From Diadema setosum (Eukaryota; Echinodermata; Echinoidea; Diadematoida; Diadematidae), in the NCBI GenBank assembly GCA_033980235.1, contig CM067067.1, forward strand, positions 18,543,239 through 18,607,238: a DNA stretch of 64,000 bases, written 5' to 3'. Both the position numbers and the translations under genes were made by a program. The notes below the pieces were generated by a model. That model saw nothing but the letters and a program-made list of their open reading frames with translations, had not been told where the DNA came from and ran no database searches. Positions 49,201 through 59,880 of this stretch are shown piece after piece (the stretch's first letter is position 1; each line of letters opens with the position of its first letter).

Positions 49201-52200
49201 TTTCAGTCATTGTGAATGGTGAGTGAATTATGCGCATACATGCATTGTTAGAAAGTGACTGGGGATAAAGATCGGAATGACCGCGTGACTAATTTGGTCT
49301 TCATTACGGGAGGGTGGATGTAGAGGTTTTTTTCGCTAGGATGCTATTTGCAGTCGTGACTGGACAAAGGTTTACCTTTTCTATTACTTCCATGTATGGA
49401 AGAATGAGAACCAAATTTTTTTTCATTTCCCTTTGCCTCATATGAGTTTTGAGAATGATAATGTGCAAAGGTTGTTTTTTTTCTTTTGTTGGAAATAATA
49501 TTAATAATACAAACCATATTCATATAACCCATATCTAACAAATAAGAAATTAACTAACCTCTCTTTGCAAATTGGTAAAGGTACAAGGTAACAAAAGGAA
49601 TGGTTAAGATTTCACTGAAGTGTTTGAAAATGCATTATGATCATCATGTCCTCTTTCATTCTGTCCGAAGCTTCCTGGCATTTGGTATATCTTTCTGCTG
49701 CAAGGGAAGGTTGACATGTATCAGGGAATAACATGTCTGGGGTTGCTTGAAAACCAGTCTCTAGTTGCTTCAGAAGTGTGCAAGAGCATATGCTGGCCAC
49801 ATATATATTATCAACCTGAAATAGACACTAGGTAAATATAAATTTTATCAATCTTTTCTTCTCTTTTCGATAAGTATACAAGATGTATGTTTTGCCCATT
49901 TTCTTTTTTTTTTCTTCTCTTTCAAGGCTGTCGCATCTTCAAGCTTTATGCTTATTTGACAACAGTCTTCTGCATTTACACTCCCAATACATGTACCATA
50001 ATTCAGTCTGATCATTTGATTCACTTTATCCCGAGTTGTTCCCAATTGACGTGTTATCTTATTCTTTTCTTTAATCTGTACACATATATATCTCAGTTTT
50101 ATATTCAGATGTACACACTGTATGTTCTGCTGTCTTGTAAACAAAAAGAAATGACTGTATTTCATTTGTAATATATATTCAATGCAGAAAATTCCTAATA
50201 AATTCATTTGAATTAAAAAAAAAAAAAATCTTTTGGCGGTTCCAGTCACAACAAATGTTGATGAAAAATGAAAGAAAAGATGCTAAATGAAGTGAGGAAA
50301 AAGGGACCTGGAGAGAGAGAGAGGAAAAAAAAGGAATGAGAACTTAAACTGATAAGGGTGAATACCCTCTTCTTCTACTTGATAGTCTGCCATCACAATC
50401 CCTCCTCCTACTCTTCCACCCACCTACAGTCTGATCTTAAGTTATCACCTTTCTTATTGAAAGACAATTAGTATTCTGTAACTGCACTTTTTTTGTGTGT
50501 ATTTTTGTTTCAGTCTAGTCGTCATTTTCTACTTCATTATCCGCAGTCACTGGACTAGAACTTGCCGAACACCATTTCTTGTTCTTTTTTTCTTCGCATG
50601 TATCGCCTTGTGGGTTTTGTAAAGGTTGGGGATGAAAAGGGGCGGGAAGGAGGAACTGTGTAGAAAGAGGCTCTCCCACCTATGACTTGATTGTTTGAGC
50701 AGTATGGGTAGTCGTACTGTCTGCTAATCACAATATCTGTTCGCAGGAGTGTGGGAATGCCTTATTCGTTTTATAGCTTGTTTTTAATTCAGCCTTCTGG
50801 AGATTTGTGAAAGGATCCTGTAAGAGTTGTAGTAAAAAAAGACTTCTGATTGTTCAGCAAATTTAACACACATGACAAGAAGATAAAAGCAAAAGGAATT
50901 GATCAGTAATCTTATTCACACAAGAATGATCAGTTTTTGGATTTCGATTCAAAAAGACATTTTATTCACCACTGTTCACACATTGCTCTTGGCTGCAAGT
51001 GAAGCACTTTAAATCTCTAAATTATGCAAGCCTAATAGAAAAAAAAAGACGTAAGTAAGAATGACTTTGGTCACCCTTACTTACTGGTGGCTTAGTGCCA
51101 CATGTTGGATCATGGGAAGAAAAAAATGATAATTCTGTTTTCGCGTGCCATTCACACAAACTGCAGGAGATTAAAAGTCGTGAGGGTCTTAAAAAACCAA
51201 AATGGTGCAAGTTTTGCACCACTGTCACTGTGAAATTGTTTTGCCATTATAACTGGTATGATGATGATGGATATACAATCTATATTACCAAAGTATTAGT
51301 TCTACCCTGTTTGTGGGGGAAAAATAACAAGGAAGAAATGATGTCTTGAGGCTTCTTTGTTGAAAAAGAATAATTGTGTTTTGTTATACATGATGGAAAG
51401 GTTGTAGAAATGATCATGGAAAACTTGGCCAAAAAAAAAAGAGAGAAAAAAAAAGGCAAAAACTGATGCTGTGCTTTGCTAAGTTATAGTAATGATGCTG
51501 TGTTATGACATAATGAATCCAGAATAGAGTTGATGAGTCATCATACTGCAAAGCCAAAATTTGCATTTCAGATATAAACTTCCCCTCAGGTGTCACAGAT
51601 GCTTTCACGATATGACAATGATGAATTCAAACTGCAAAAGTAGCTCCAGGGTTTTTTCTTTCTTTCTTCTTCTTTTTCCCTGTCTGCCCCTATTTCCTTT
51701 GGCCCATGATAAAAACATGATAACGTTAAGTCACCCTGCTGCAGAGCATGCATACATCAAGAATCCATTCATTCGATGACTGTAATTGGCGACAACTCCA
51801 AGAAGTATTGAGGGAAAATTAGTAGAAACTCCCTGATCGAAGCCCACTGTGCTGCCTGAATATTCCACCAATGGTTGCCAATGTCATGAAGACTGTGGCA
51901 CTTTAAATTTGATTATGTATTTAATGTATGTGTGTGAATGTATTGCTAGTATTTATTATGCTATCAGTGGTTTTGTGAAAAGCATACAAAAGGATCAAAT
52001 CACTGAATTGCAGCATCAAATTTCAATCATTAATACATTGTGATTAAGCCTCGAGATATCAACATTGTTATATCTCACTGGAATATATCAAACTCTTGTC
52101 AAAGACTTACCATAATATCTGTGAAGTAATGGGTTCCACGATTGAGAGTGATTTTGGTTTTCTTTTTTTTAAATGATAAAATATTCATGAAATATTCATA

Positions 52201-52459
52201 ACATCATAACATAAGAATGATCAATCACATGGTCAAAGTGTGAACAGTTCCTCAGATTATTTTGACAGTTCTATGATAGGAGACAAACTCTTCCCCAACA
52301 CCAACATTGGAAATGTACATTGTGAACAACCCATCTTTGGTTTGCTTCTTTCACTCTGCAACCCCACTCCCCACCCACCCCACAGCACTCATGAAACTTT
52401 GATGAAACGATCACAGTTTGATGTTTTGGGGTGTGAATATTAGCATCATCCATTGCCTC
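46216..52459. other. Long unique non-coding stretch
   Basis: A directly repeated block GATTAAATTAACAAAAATAT (about 47368 and 47779) and several A/T homopolymers are the only repeats noticed. A site at 48198 has an acceptor (TATTGTGTTTTCAG) and an open frame (VRIVIDADTKCLKINPK...), but no donor, so it is not called. No RNA gene seen. Confidence 0.4.
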
Positions 52460-52462
52460 CTA

Positions 52463-52599
52463 ATGTCTCATCTTGGATAAATATTGATGTGCGATCTGCG
52501 GACGAGACCTCTGCATGCTTGTCAGGTTGATGGAGCCCGAATTGGTGCATGCTCCATCATCACACTGTTGCCAGTAGGCAATCACGACAAGCTGGGGAA
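52463..52599 (-). CDS. Weak minus-strand terminal exon candidate
   Basis: On the minus strand, CTATCCACTTCCTTGTTTCCCCAG is a near-ideal acceptor. It is followed by an open frame LVVIAYWQQCDDGACTNSG, SINLTSMQRSRPQIAHQYLS, KMRH and a stop. The composition is protein-like and CpG is locally higher. The plus strand of the same bases is also open for about 20 codons, and no upstream exon on the minus strand was identified, so the call is tentative. Confidence 0.22.
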
Positions 52600-52659
52600 A
52601 CAAGGAAGTGGATAGTAGAACAGAAACTACAGCATGTTTTAAGTTAGGCAAGTTATGAA

Positions 52660-53256
52660 GCTGCTATTAAAACTATAACAGAAAAAAGTGTATGTTCTCT
52701 CTAAGAATAATGTGGACTCATAATCTACAGATGTAAGTATTCAGACTTCCGCTGTGGAAAGCAAATATATCTGACATTGCCTGCTATATGAAGTAAAAAT
52801 GTTTAAACAACATGGGAATTTTACAGGCATGCACTGTTGAGCATTTCAGTACGTGCAGAATAGTGATGTAAAGCTACAGGAATGACTTCACATGAATATT
52901 GAAGCTTGCGTGAAAATTTCTCGCACATTAGGATGCTTTCCTAATATCACAAATATTTGATTAGTTTGCCTGGGGAATCTAACAATGAATTGTGCAATTC
53001 ATTCATTTTCTCTAGAATCATGTCAGTAGTTAAAGTGTAAATTGTACATGTTAGACTTTGCTATGTCAGGCAAGACTATAGGGCAAGCCCTTTCATAGGT
53101 GGAATTCACAATTGTTTTACAACATAGGGATGTAGAAATATTTAGATATGTAAGGCCTAAGCAAAAAAAAAACAAAAAAAAAAAAAAACACTCATATTTC
53201 TCACACTTCTTCATAAGTTTTTGATGGAGAGTTAAGGTGTCAAGAATGTATGTCAG
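52660..53256. other. Non-coding stretch
   Basis: A long A-rich run at about 53165-53189; nothing else supported. Confidence 0.45.
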
Positions 53257-53406
53257 TTCAGCCCAGTGGAGGGGGTTCCAGAGGTCCCCAAACACCCAGA
53301 GAGGCCAGAGCCCAACCATCTTGCTCCCCTCCAGATAGGCAACGAGATGGACCCTGACCTTGATTTTCCCCCACGGCAACAGGAACGCATCCGATCTGAC
53401 TGTGAG
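53257..53406 (+). CDS. Probable internal exon, 50 codons, unknown gene
   Basis: The segment runs from an AG at 53255-53256 to a donor GAG|GTGGGTATC at 53407, is 150 bases long and phase 0 at both ends. The frame reads FSPVEGVPEVPKHPERPEP, NHLAPLQIGNEMDPDLDFPP, RQQERIRSDCE: proline- and acid-rich, then charged. GC content is far above the flanks, with codon-like composition. The frame stays open upstream only to 53236, where there is a TAA. Weak points: the pyrimidine tract is interrupted by GA-rich bases, and an alternative AG at 53234-53235 or 53243-53244 could be the true acceptor. I recognise no domain. Downstream acceptors near 53766 and 54366 could lead to following exons. Confidence 0.5.
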
Positions 53407-53765
53407 GTGGGTATCACAAAAGAAGTCAGAGAACTGTTGAGAGTCTGCTATTACATCTGAGTTCTTCCTGAGAGGTTGTAGTTGGAAGTTTGAAATGAAC
53501 TTTTTGTACTGTATGTGTTTTGGTAAGCTTTCATGCAGTGATGTTACAGCTATCAGTACCTTTCTTTATATGTTGGCTATAAGTGCAGGGCAATTGATCA
53601 TTATTTTCTTTTCTTTTCTTGCGGCAACTTCCATAACAGAAGCTCTTTAGAAATGATGGCAATTGTTCTACATTGATTTTCCCTTGCAGTGATTCATTCT
53701 TCATTGCTGAATTTCCAGTAACACAGTGTCTGGCAGACAAGACTTTAATGCTTAACCCTTTGTAG

Positions 53766-53885
53766 GACAGCTGGTCTCAAGATGTCATTGATATTGTATA
53801 CAAACTTGTTGCTGGTGGGAGTGACAGGCTTAAAGAAATATCAGAAGTACAGGGATCCAGTATGCAGTGTATCAGTATATGGTAG
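53766..53885 (+). CDS. Weak following-exon candidate
   Basis: The acceptor TTAACCCTTTGTAG precedes 53766, 359 bases after the donor of the previous candidate, and in phase 0. The frame gives DSWSQDVIDIVYKLVAGG, SDRLKEISEVQGSSMQ, CISIW and a stop, a helix-like peptide. A second frame starting at 53782 is also open, and another acceptor (TTTTCCCTTGCAG at about 53689) competes. So the exon structure here is uncertain and could be terminal or spurious. Confidence 0.22.
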   Translation, partial: DSWSQDVIDIVYKLVAGGSDRLKEISEVQGSSMQCISIW

Positions 53886-53894
53886 AAGTAAATA

Positions 53895-53896
<2 letters not shown>

Positions 53897-53941
<45 letters not shown>
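53897..53941. repeat. (TG)n microsatellite
   Basis: About 22 TG units; the opposite strand gives spurious His-Thr frames. Confidence 0.95.
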
Positions 53942-53943
<2 letters not shown>

Positions 53944-54365
53944 TACAAGATGTTTGGGAGTAAACAGTAGCACTCATAAGATTTTATACTGCATAAGAAA
54001 TAAAAAAGAAAACTGCGAGAAATATGTGACAAGAGTTTGTGTTGGGCTAGCTGGTAGCAAAAAATATGGACTGCATTCCAGTATCAGTGTTGTTCCCTCT
54101 GGACCAGATCAAGATGGGGACTTCTGTAGGTGTTGCACCTGTCTGACCTTGTGTATAACTTTACCAGTTTCTCTTTTTTTGTGCTTTGACAAAGAAAACA
54201 ACAAAAGTCACAGTCCCGTCTCATATTCATATTTTTGGGGTCAAACTTTCTACTCCTGTTGCTGTATTTCTGAAACCGGTCTTCCTGTAACCCTCTCCTT
54301 TTCTTTCTCCCTACCTCCCCCACCCCTCCCTCCCTCCCTCTCTATTTTTCCTCTGTCTCATTTCA

Positions 54366-54490
54366 GCGTCCTTGGGAGTACTCTGGCCAGTAATCTTGAC
54401 CTTGTTAGTGTTCCTGAAGGGGGTCCAGTCAGCCCCTCCATCCCCCCCCCCCACCCCTTGAGGGCAGTGGTGGTGATGGATGCTGCTTGA
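54366..54490 (+). CDS. Weak terminal exon candidate after a strong acceptor
   Basis: A long pyrimidine tract (about 54290-54360) ends TTTTCCTCTGTCTCATTTCAG at 54365. In one frame the sequence reads VLGSTLASNLDLVSVPEGG, PVSPSIPPPHPLRAVVVMDA, A, stop. In phase 0 it would give only RPWEYSGQ-stop, and the third frame is hydrophobic. The segment is GC-rich but includes a C homopolymer. The larger open frame beginning at 53954 that covers it is mostly low-complexity pyrimidine sequence and is not taken as a gene. Confidence 0.18.
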
Positions 54491-54724
54491 AGGAAGGGTG
54501 GTAGACTGACCCAGATGTGGGTGAGAGATCTTACACCTCTGGCACGGAGAAGTGGCCAGCCAAAGAGGCAAGTGGTTCAAAGATAATGCAAAGGAGATTT
54601 TGGTTACAGTGCAGTCCAACATAGTTTCCAAACTGAAAAAACAAAGGCAATGTTCTCACTTTTGTTAAGAATCCCTTCGTGACAAAGCAACTTATTGCAA
54701 CATACTTAGCTGCTTAGTTTCGGA

Positions 54725-55042
54725 TGAGAGGGTCAGAGACTCCAACTCTCCCGCTTTCGATGGGAGATCTCCCGCCGAAAGCCCATTTTTGCAAAATCTC
54801 CTGTTCTCCCGCTTGAGTTTTATTTTCTCCCGCTTGAAAGGATTTCTTACTTAGTGTCATCGTATGTTGAAAAATAAGCCGTAGATAGCATGAGATAGCA
54901 TCTAGAACCCTAGATCTGGACCCCGTCCACAAGGAACTTCGCGCTTCACGCACATCAAGTTAGATTCTCCCGTTTGCTAGGGGTTTCAGGCTGGAGAATC
55001 TCCAGATCAGAAGGTGCTTGGGGTTGGAGTCTCTGGAGGGTG
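54725..55042. mobile_element. Inverted-repeat element with GTCAGAGACTCCAAC end
   Basis: GAGGGTCAGAGACTCCAAC near 54728 pairs with GTTGGAGTCTCTGGAGGG near 55024. Inside, repeated CTCCCGCTT / TCTCCCG words occur on the left, and GGAGAATCTCC on the right. It encodes nothing convincing, although the minus strand is open for 79 codons at 54714-54953. It lies directly next to a Helentron-like element. Confidence 0.6.
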
Positions 55043-55056
55043 TGTATTCAACTTTT

Positions 55057-55220
55057 TGTCCCCGCCGAACGAGTTCGAGCAGGGGACTATGAAACGGGCT
55101 CCGTACCGTGTGTATGTGTCCTTTGACCTTTGACCTTGATTTTTGACCTATATTGTACATTTTGCTACAAAATGCTACTTCCGGCGGGGACATATATTAC
55201 GCACCGCGTAATTTTTCTAC
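55057..55220 (+). mobile_element. Helentron-like short element 2, no microsatellite
   Basis: TGTCCCCGCCGAA (55057-55069) opens the element and is repeated inverted as TTCCGGCGGGGACA (55179-55192). A 5' hairpin (CCCCGCCGAACGAGTTCG / CAGGGG) is followed by ACTATGAAACGGGCTCCG. The 3' hairpin TTACGC-acc-GCGTAA (55198-55212) precedes TTTTCTAC. The layout matches the longer element to the right, but the microsatellite and core repeats are absent and the last bases are CTAC rather than CTAG. It contains TCCTTTGACCTTTGACCTTG, a reverse-strand AGGTCA direct repeat. Confidence 0.55.
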
Positions 55221-55386
55221 TTTTCCTTGTTGGAGGAAGGCAAGGGGGCAACTCCTGAACACTTCCCAAGGTGCCTTGTCTTGTTGGCCTTGGTGGTGAC
55301 CAGACAAGTCACCTTCTCTCCATATGTTTAAGCTTTTTTTATGCCTCCGCCACGAAGTGGTGCCGGAGGCATTATGTTTTCGGGTT

Positions 55387-55548
55387 GTCCGTCCGTCCGT
55401 CCGTCCGTCCGTCCGTCCGTCCGTCCGTCCGTCCTTCCGTCCGTCCGTCCGTCCTTCCGTCCGTCCGTCCGTCCTTCCGTCCGTCCGTCCGTCCGTCCTT
55501 CCGTCCGTCCGTCCTTCCGTCCGTCCGTCCGTCCTTCCGTCCGTCCGT
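55387..55548 (+). repeat. (CCGT)n microsatellite with CCTT variants
   Basis: About 40 tetranucleotide units. CCTT replaces CCGT at intervals of roughly 3-6 units, which suggests expansion of a larger compound unit. All three plus frames read as Pro-Ser-Val-Arg repeats, which explains the long open frames here. Confidence 0.95.
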
Positions 55549-55649
55549 AATGAATTTTGTGGACAAGGTAACTATCAAAACCTGTTGAGGTATCCTAATG
55601 AAACTTGGCATGTATGTGTATTAGGGGGTGAAGTTGTGCCTATCAACTT

Positions 55650-56150
55650 TTGGGTGCACATGCTCAAGGTCAAAGGTCAAAAGGTCAAGGTCAAATACGT
55701 AAAATTTCATTATTTCCACCATATCTATTGAATGCCTGAAGATATTTTCTTGAAACCTAGTGTATACATGTATTACCCAATTAAGATTCTCTGGTGAAAG
55801 TTTGGGTCATGAGGTCAAAGGTCAAAGGTCAAAAGGTCAGGGTCAAATACATAAAATTTCACTATTTCCACCATATCTATTGAATGCTCAAAGATATTTT
55901 CTTGAAACTTAGTGTATACATGTTTTACCTAATTAAGATTCTCTGGTGAAAGTTTGGGTCATGAGGTCAAAGGTCAAAGGTCAAAAGGTCAGGGTCAAAT
56001 ACAAAAAATTTCATTATTTCCACCATATCTATTGGATGCCTGAAGAGATTTTCTTGAAACTTAGTGTATACATGTATTACCCAATTAAGATTCTCTGGTG
56101 ACAGTTTGGGTCATGAGGTCAAAGGTCAAAGGTCAAAAGGTCAAGTAAAA
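55650..56150 (+). repeat. 152-bp tandem core repeats with AGGTCA arrays
   Basis: The word TTTGGGTCAT starts at 55801, 55953 and 56105, exactly 152 bases apart. Each unit holds GAGGTCAAAGGTCAAAGGTC, then CAAATAC, TTTCCACCATATCTATT, TTTTCTTGAAAC, TAGTGTATACATGT and AATTAAGATTCTCTGGTGA. Units are about 90 percent alike by eye. More diverged units follow to about 56700. Within each unit AGGTCA occurs as direct repeats spaced by one base. Confidence 0.9.
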
Positions 56151-56910
56151 ATATTAAAACTTCTTTTTTTTTCTCCGTACCTTGGAAAATTGTTCAAGGT
56201 ATCTTCATGGAACATAGTATATACATGTACTGACTGGAAGTGATTATCTAGAGAATGTAGGGTTCATGGGGTCAAAGGTCAGGGGTCAAAGGTCAAGTGC
56301 AAGACTTCAAAATGTTACTATTACCCTCATATTTATGCAATGCCAGCAGGGTTATTTTTTTACACTTGGTGTATGCGTGTGTAACCTAATAGAAATTCTC
56401 TGGAAAGTTTTTTTTTTCTCTTTTTGCCTCAAAGGTCAAAAGGTCAAAGATAAGTGAAAGTGCTGAACTAACTTTTTCCTCCATATCTCGGAAGTGGCTC
56501 AAGTTACCTTGAAACTTAGTACATATTATGCATGTTCTACCTGAAAGTAATTATCTTATGAATTTTAGGGTCAAGGGCCAGATGAAAATGGTAACAATTT
56601 ACTATTCAGTTCAGAAATTGAACTTTTTCTCCACACCTGTACCTTGAAAATTACTCAATGCCTAAATGTATGAATGGGTCAAAGTCAAGTTAAAGTCCTT
56701 AAATCCCTAGATACATGCTCTCCTATTCATCCAATTAAACCTACGTCAAGGAAGGTGAACATTCAACACATTTGTGACAAACTTGTCATTCCAATATTTT
56801 GCCAATTTGTGAAAATGTAATCACACAGTGTCCACATGTACTATCTAGACCTATTGGGAAAATCATGCATTATGGCGGAGGCATACCAGTCGCCAAAGCG
56901 ACATTTCTAG

Positions 56911-58370
56911 TTCTTTCTATAATCAAAGTGAAACAAGATCTAGGCCAGAATACTAATTATTAGCAGTTTTGTTTTGTTTTTTGTTTTTTAATGCAAAAGG
57001 CAATCTTTTCCTCTTGTTTTAACTCTGGGACTACCGCTGGTAACATGTGTCTATACAAAATCAATGGGATTTTGAGATGTCACTTCTGAGAGTGTTAACT
57101 TGCCGTAAAGGAAAGAAATAGTTATGGATACCATATGTGTAATAGATATTATTGACACTCATGTATTTGTGTATGTTTTTAGGGTTTCTATGTTCTTATT
57201 TTGTTGTTTTGGTATCTAGTTCGTACAAGTGATCGATAGAAGGTATATCAAGCAGACTAGCACACTGACTTTATATTCCAGGTACATATAATCACTGATA
57301 TAAGAGGTCAGTCGCATCCAAGAGAGAGATGGTGGAGTGGGGGAGAAGGGTGACTTTACCAATGTTGTTTGACGGAAGAGGAAGGAGGACTTATAGTGCT
57401 GAGTGGTGGGCACAACTTGCTTATTTGTGGTCCGTCATAGTCACCCAGTTAAATCACCCTTAACTGCTTTCATTCCAAACACCTGCCCACAGGTGAAATA
57501 TGGAAACATGCAGTGAGCTCTCACAATGAAAACAAGAGGCTAATGAAATTTTGTCATTTGCATCAATCTTTATGTGAAAAATAAAATTCATTTACACATT
57601 TCATCAGAGGGTGGCACTTGTATCATTTTTTTTCTCTTTTGCAGTGGTTATTGGAAATAGAATTGAACATACATCCTTGATTATATCCCTATACCATGTA
57701 GCTAATGGAAATACTAATGACATATGTTATCGCATATCATAAAAGTATCTTATTCAAACATTTTTGTGTCAACTGTGTCATAAAAAAAACCCAAAACAAC
57801 TGTGTCATAAAAAAAACCCAAAACAACTGTGTCACAGAGAAATCTGAGCCTTCTCTTTCTAAGCTTTTCCAAGTGATTGGATTTTTTTTCAGTAAATGAA
57901 GGAGACAAACAAATCGCAATTAAAATAGATGATGTCAACAATTAAGAATTCCATCACTAGGGAATTGAGGGTTTTGGCAATGAGAATATTGATTAGTTTT
58001 GGTGAAAAAAAAAATTGTTTGTAGAGAAACTCCTTCCATGGTGCACCTGACTTTCCTGCTCTCGGTGGGCAAGCCAAGGCAAAGGGGAAGGGTAGAAAGG
58101 ATGCTGCGGTGCACACATGCCCCTCTCTCCTCCATCATCTGACTGGCTCCTGCCCAAACTCCAGCCTTCCGATCTCCCCCGAAATCCGCCGCTCCCCTCC
58201 TATCCCCCCCCCCCCCCCAGCCATCCGCCCCGCTGCTGTGTTTGATAACACCACTGGGGTTCTGGATCATCCCATAATGCACCATCCATGATACCTCACC
58301 TGTGAGGTCCATGAGGATGTGAAGATGTGTGACAGAAGGGAGGTGAGGATGATTGGTAAGGTTTCTCTAA
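56911..58370. other. Non-coding stretch with a short tandem repeat and poly-C
   Basis: AACTGTGTCATAAAAAAAAC is repeated in tandem at about 57769-57833 (unit about 28 bases, 2.5 copies). A poly-C run of about 14 bases lies at 58205-58219 in a GC-rich block (58040-58300). No exon could be fixed there. Confidence 0.45.
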
Positions 58371-58376
58371 CCCGTT

Positions 58377-58457
58377 GAGGACGAGACCTGAGTATACTCG
58401 GGCAAGTGTCTATGGGACATGTGTTATAGCAAAATCAGTCCATCCTCAACGAGTTAA
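58377..58457 (+). mobile_element. Hairpin MITE, CCCGTTGAGGAC family, copy 3
   Basis: TAACCCGTTGAGGACGAG at the left and CCTCAACGAGTTAA at the right form an inverted repeat. CTGAGTATACTCGGGCAAG and TAGCAAAATCAGTCCATC lie between. This is the best preserved of the three copies and defines the family at about 80 bases. Confidence 0.75.
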
Positions 58458-58459
58458 AG

Positions 58460-59880
58460 GAAAGGTAAATTCCACATTTAAATTGGCATTATTTCAGCCA
58501 GAAATAAAAAAAGAAAAAGATAAAAAGATGAAGTCAAATGGACAAAATCTAAAATTGTCGAAATCAGACAAAAAGTTGAAATGTTACAGAATTTCAGTTT
58601 CACTTGTTACATTACAAGGATATTGGTAGCAAAGTAACCAAGATAACATCATCACTATTCTGTCATTATTTTGTTCTTAAAAAAATGTCTGTTTTTACAG
58701 TTATTTAGCAATCATAAGCCCTCTCCCTTTAAAAGTCATCATTGCTCAGTATTTACAACTATACATTATCTTTTTTTTATTCCCAAAGGATATGATTCTT
58801 GATATTTATTTTCATTTCAAGAATGAACAATTAAATTTAAGTCATTGCATGCTTTAAGAGCTGATTGATGATAATGGCTTCTTGTGGTAATTTAGTGCTG
58901 GTATCTGAAATCTTCTTGATCATGTCATGTAACCATGTCCTTTCCTCTTCTACAACCTTCTCTTCTGCTTCCTCTTCCTCTTCTTCCAACTCCTCCTCCT
59001 CTTCCTCCTCTTCCTCCTCCTCCTCCTCTTCCTATTCTTCCTCTTCCTCCTCTTTAGAGTGACTCAACTTTAAATATGATCATTGATAGAAATGTAGTCA
59101 TAAAGACATTGTGTCCGCAGGCTAGTGAATCAACTAGCCGACCTGTTTTCTTTACGTGGAATTTCTTGGAGAATATGCCAAGGATATGCTGGTTTACTGG
59201 TGGTTTACTGGTATTTTTGTTTGGTTGCTTGTCTGCTTGCATGCTTGACAATGTGGTATGGGGACAGTCTTTTTTTTTTTCAGGTTAATTGTTTGCATTA
59301 GTGTCTAATGGTACCTAAATGTTCATCCTAATGTTGTTGTTTTTTTTTAGCAGTAGTCACATTTTCTCCTAAAATCTATGGCCCAAAAAAAAAATGCATC
59401 TTGTGATAACATTCCCTACATGAAAACAAACAAACAACAGAAACAAACACAAAAAATAATTCTGTGTGTTGATAATTAGATGACTCTAAACCTGCTCCTG
59501 TTTTACAAATTCAGTTTTGTTTCAACTCTGAGAACAATTTGATCTGAAGGATTCTATTACAACTTCTTGAATTTCTTTTCAGAGAAGGGAATGAAGTAGT
59601 GATGTGTGTACAATTAAGTAGGAGACTTTTGAGGCTATGCCTCATCAAAGTTTCAATATGTGACTACAACTAATGTCATTGTTTTAGGAAAATTGCAAGT
59701 GTTGCAGTGCGACCACTGATTTTAATGAAATTTCCACAGTCTTTGTGTGATTTTATCCTTATAAGTGGAAAACTTACTTTTGACGTCACTTCTCTCCTTC
59801 TGCACAAATATTGTGTACTCCTAATAACTCCAAGTGATTATATAAAATGGGTTTTCTTGGATCTTACAGAGGAATACCGT
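58460..59880. other. Non-coding stretch with a TCC/TTC microsatellite
   Basis: A pyrimidine repeat (TCC and TTC units) at about 58940-59057 produces a serine-only frame. The rest carries T runs and CAAACAAACAA stretches. Confidence 0.5.

Larger units (their letters stand above)
55335..56910 (+). mobile_element. Helentron/pearl-like non-autonomous element
   Basis: Parts in order are: a T run; TATGCCTCCGCC (55340-55351), which opens a hairpin ending CCGGAGGCA; TTATGTTTTCGGG; a (CCGT)n microsatellite; a spacer with AATGAAACTTGGCATG; 152-bp core repeats; decaying core copies; then GGCGGAGGCATA (56874-56885, an exact inversion of the 5' dodecamer); the hairpin GTCGC-caaa-GCGAC; and ATTTCTAG. An inverted repeat set back from the 3' end, a 3' hairpin and a CTAG terminus are features known for Helitron2/Helentron derivatives. 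Microsatellite plus core repeats is the layout described for 'pearl'-type elements of molluscs and echinoderms, as recalled. No Rep/helicase is encoded. Confidence 0.7.

Noticed and set aside
53954..54490. 178-codon open frame, the longest in the window
   Set aside because: It begins next to a TG microsatellite, runs through pyrimidine-rich low-complexity DNA and a poly-C run, and crosses a strong splice acceptor. Only its last part is kept as a weak exon candidate.
55271..55731. Long open frames of Pro-Ser-Val-Arg repeats
   Set aside because: They are translations of the (CCGT)n microsatellite, open in all frames, and part of a transposon.
55650..56150. CRISPR-like array
   Set aside because: Units are 152 bases in direct tandem without unique spacers, within a eukaryotic transposon; not a CRISPR.
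58865..59062. Polyserine protein
   Set aside because: A product of a TCC/TTC microsatellite.
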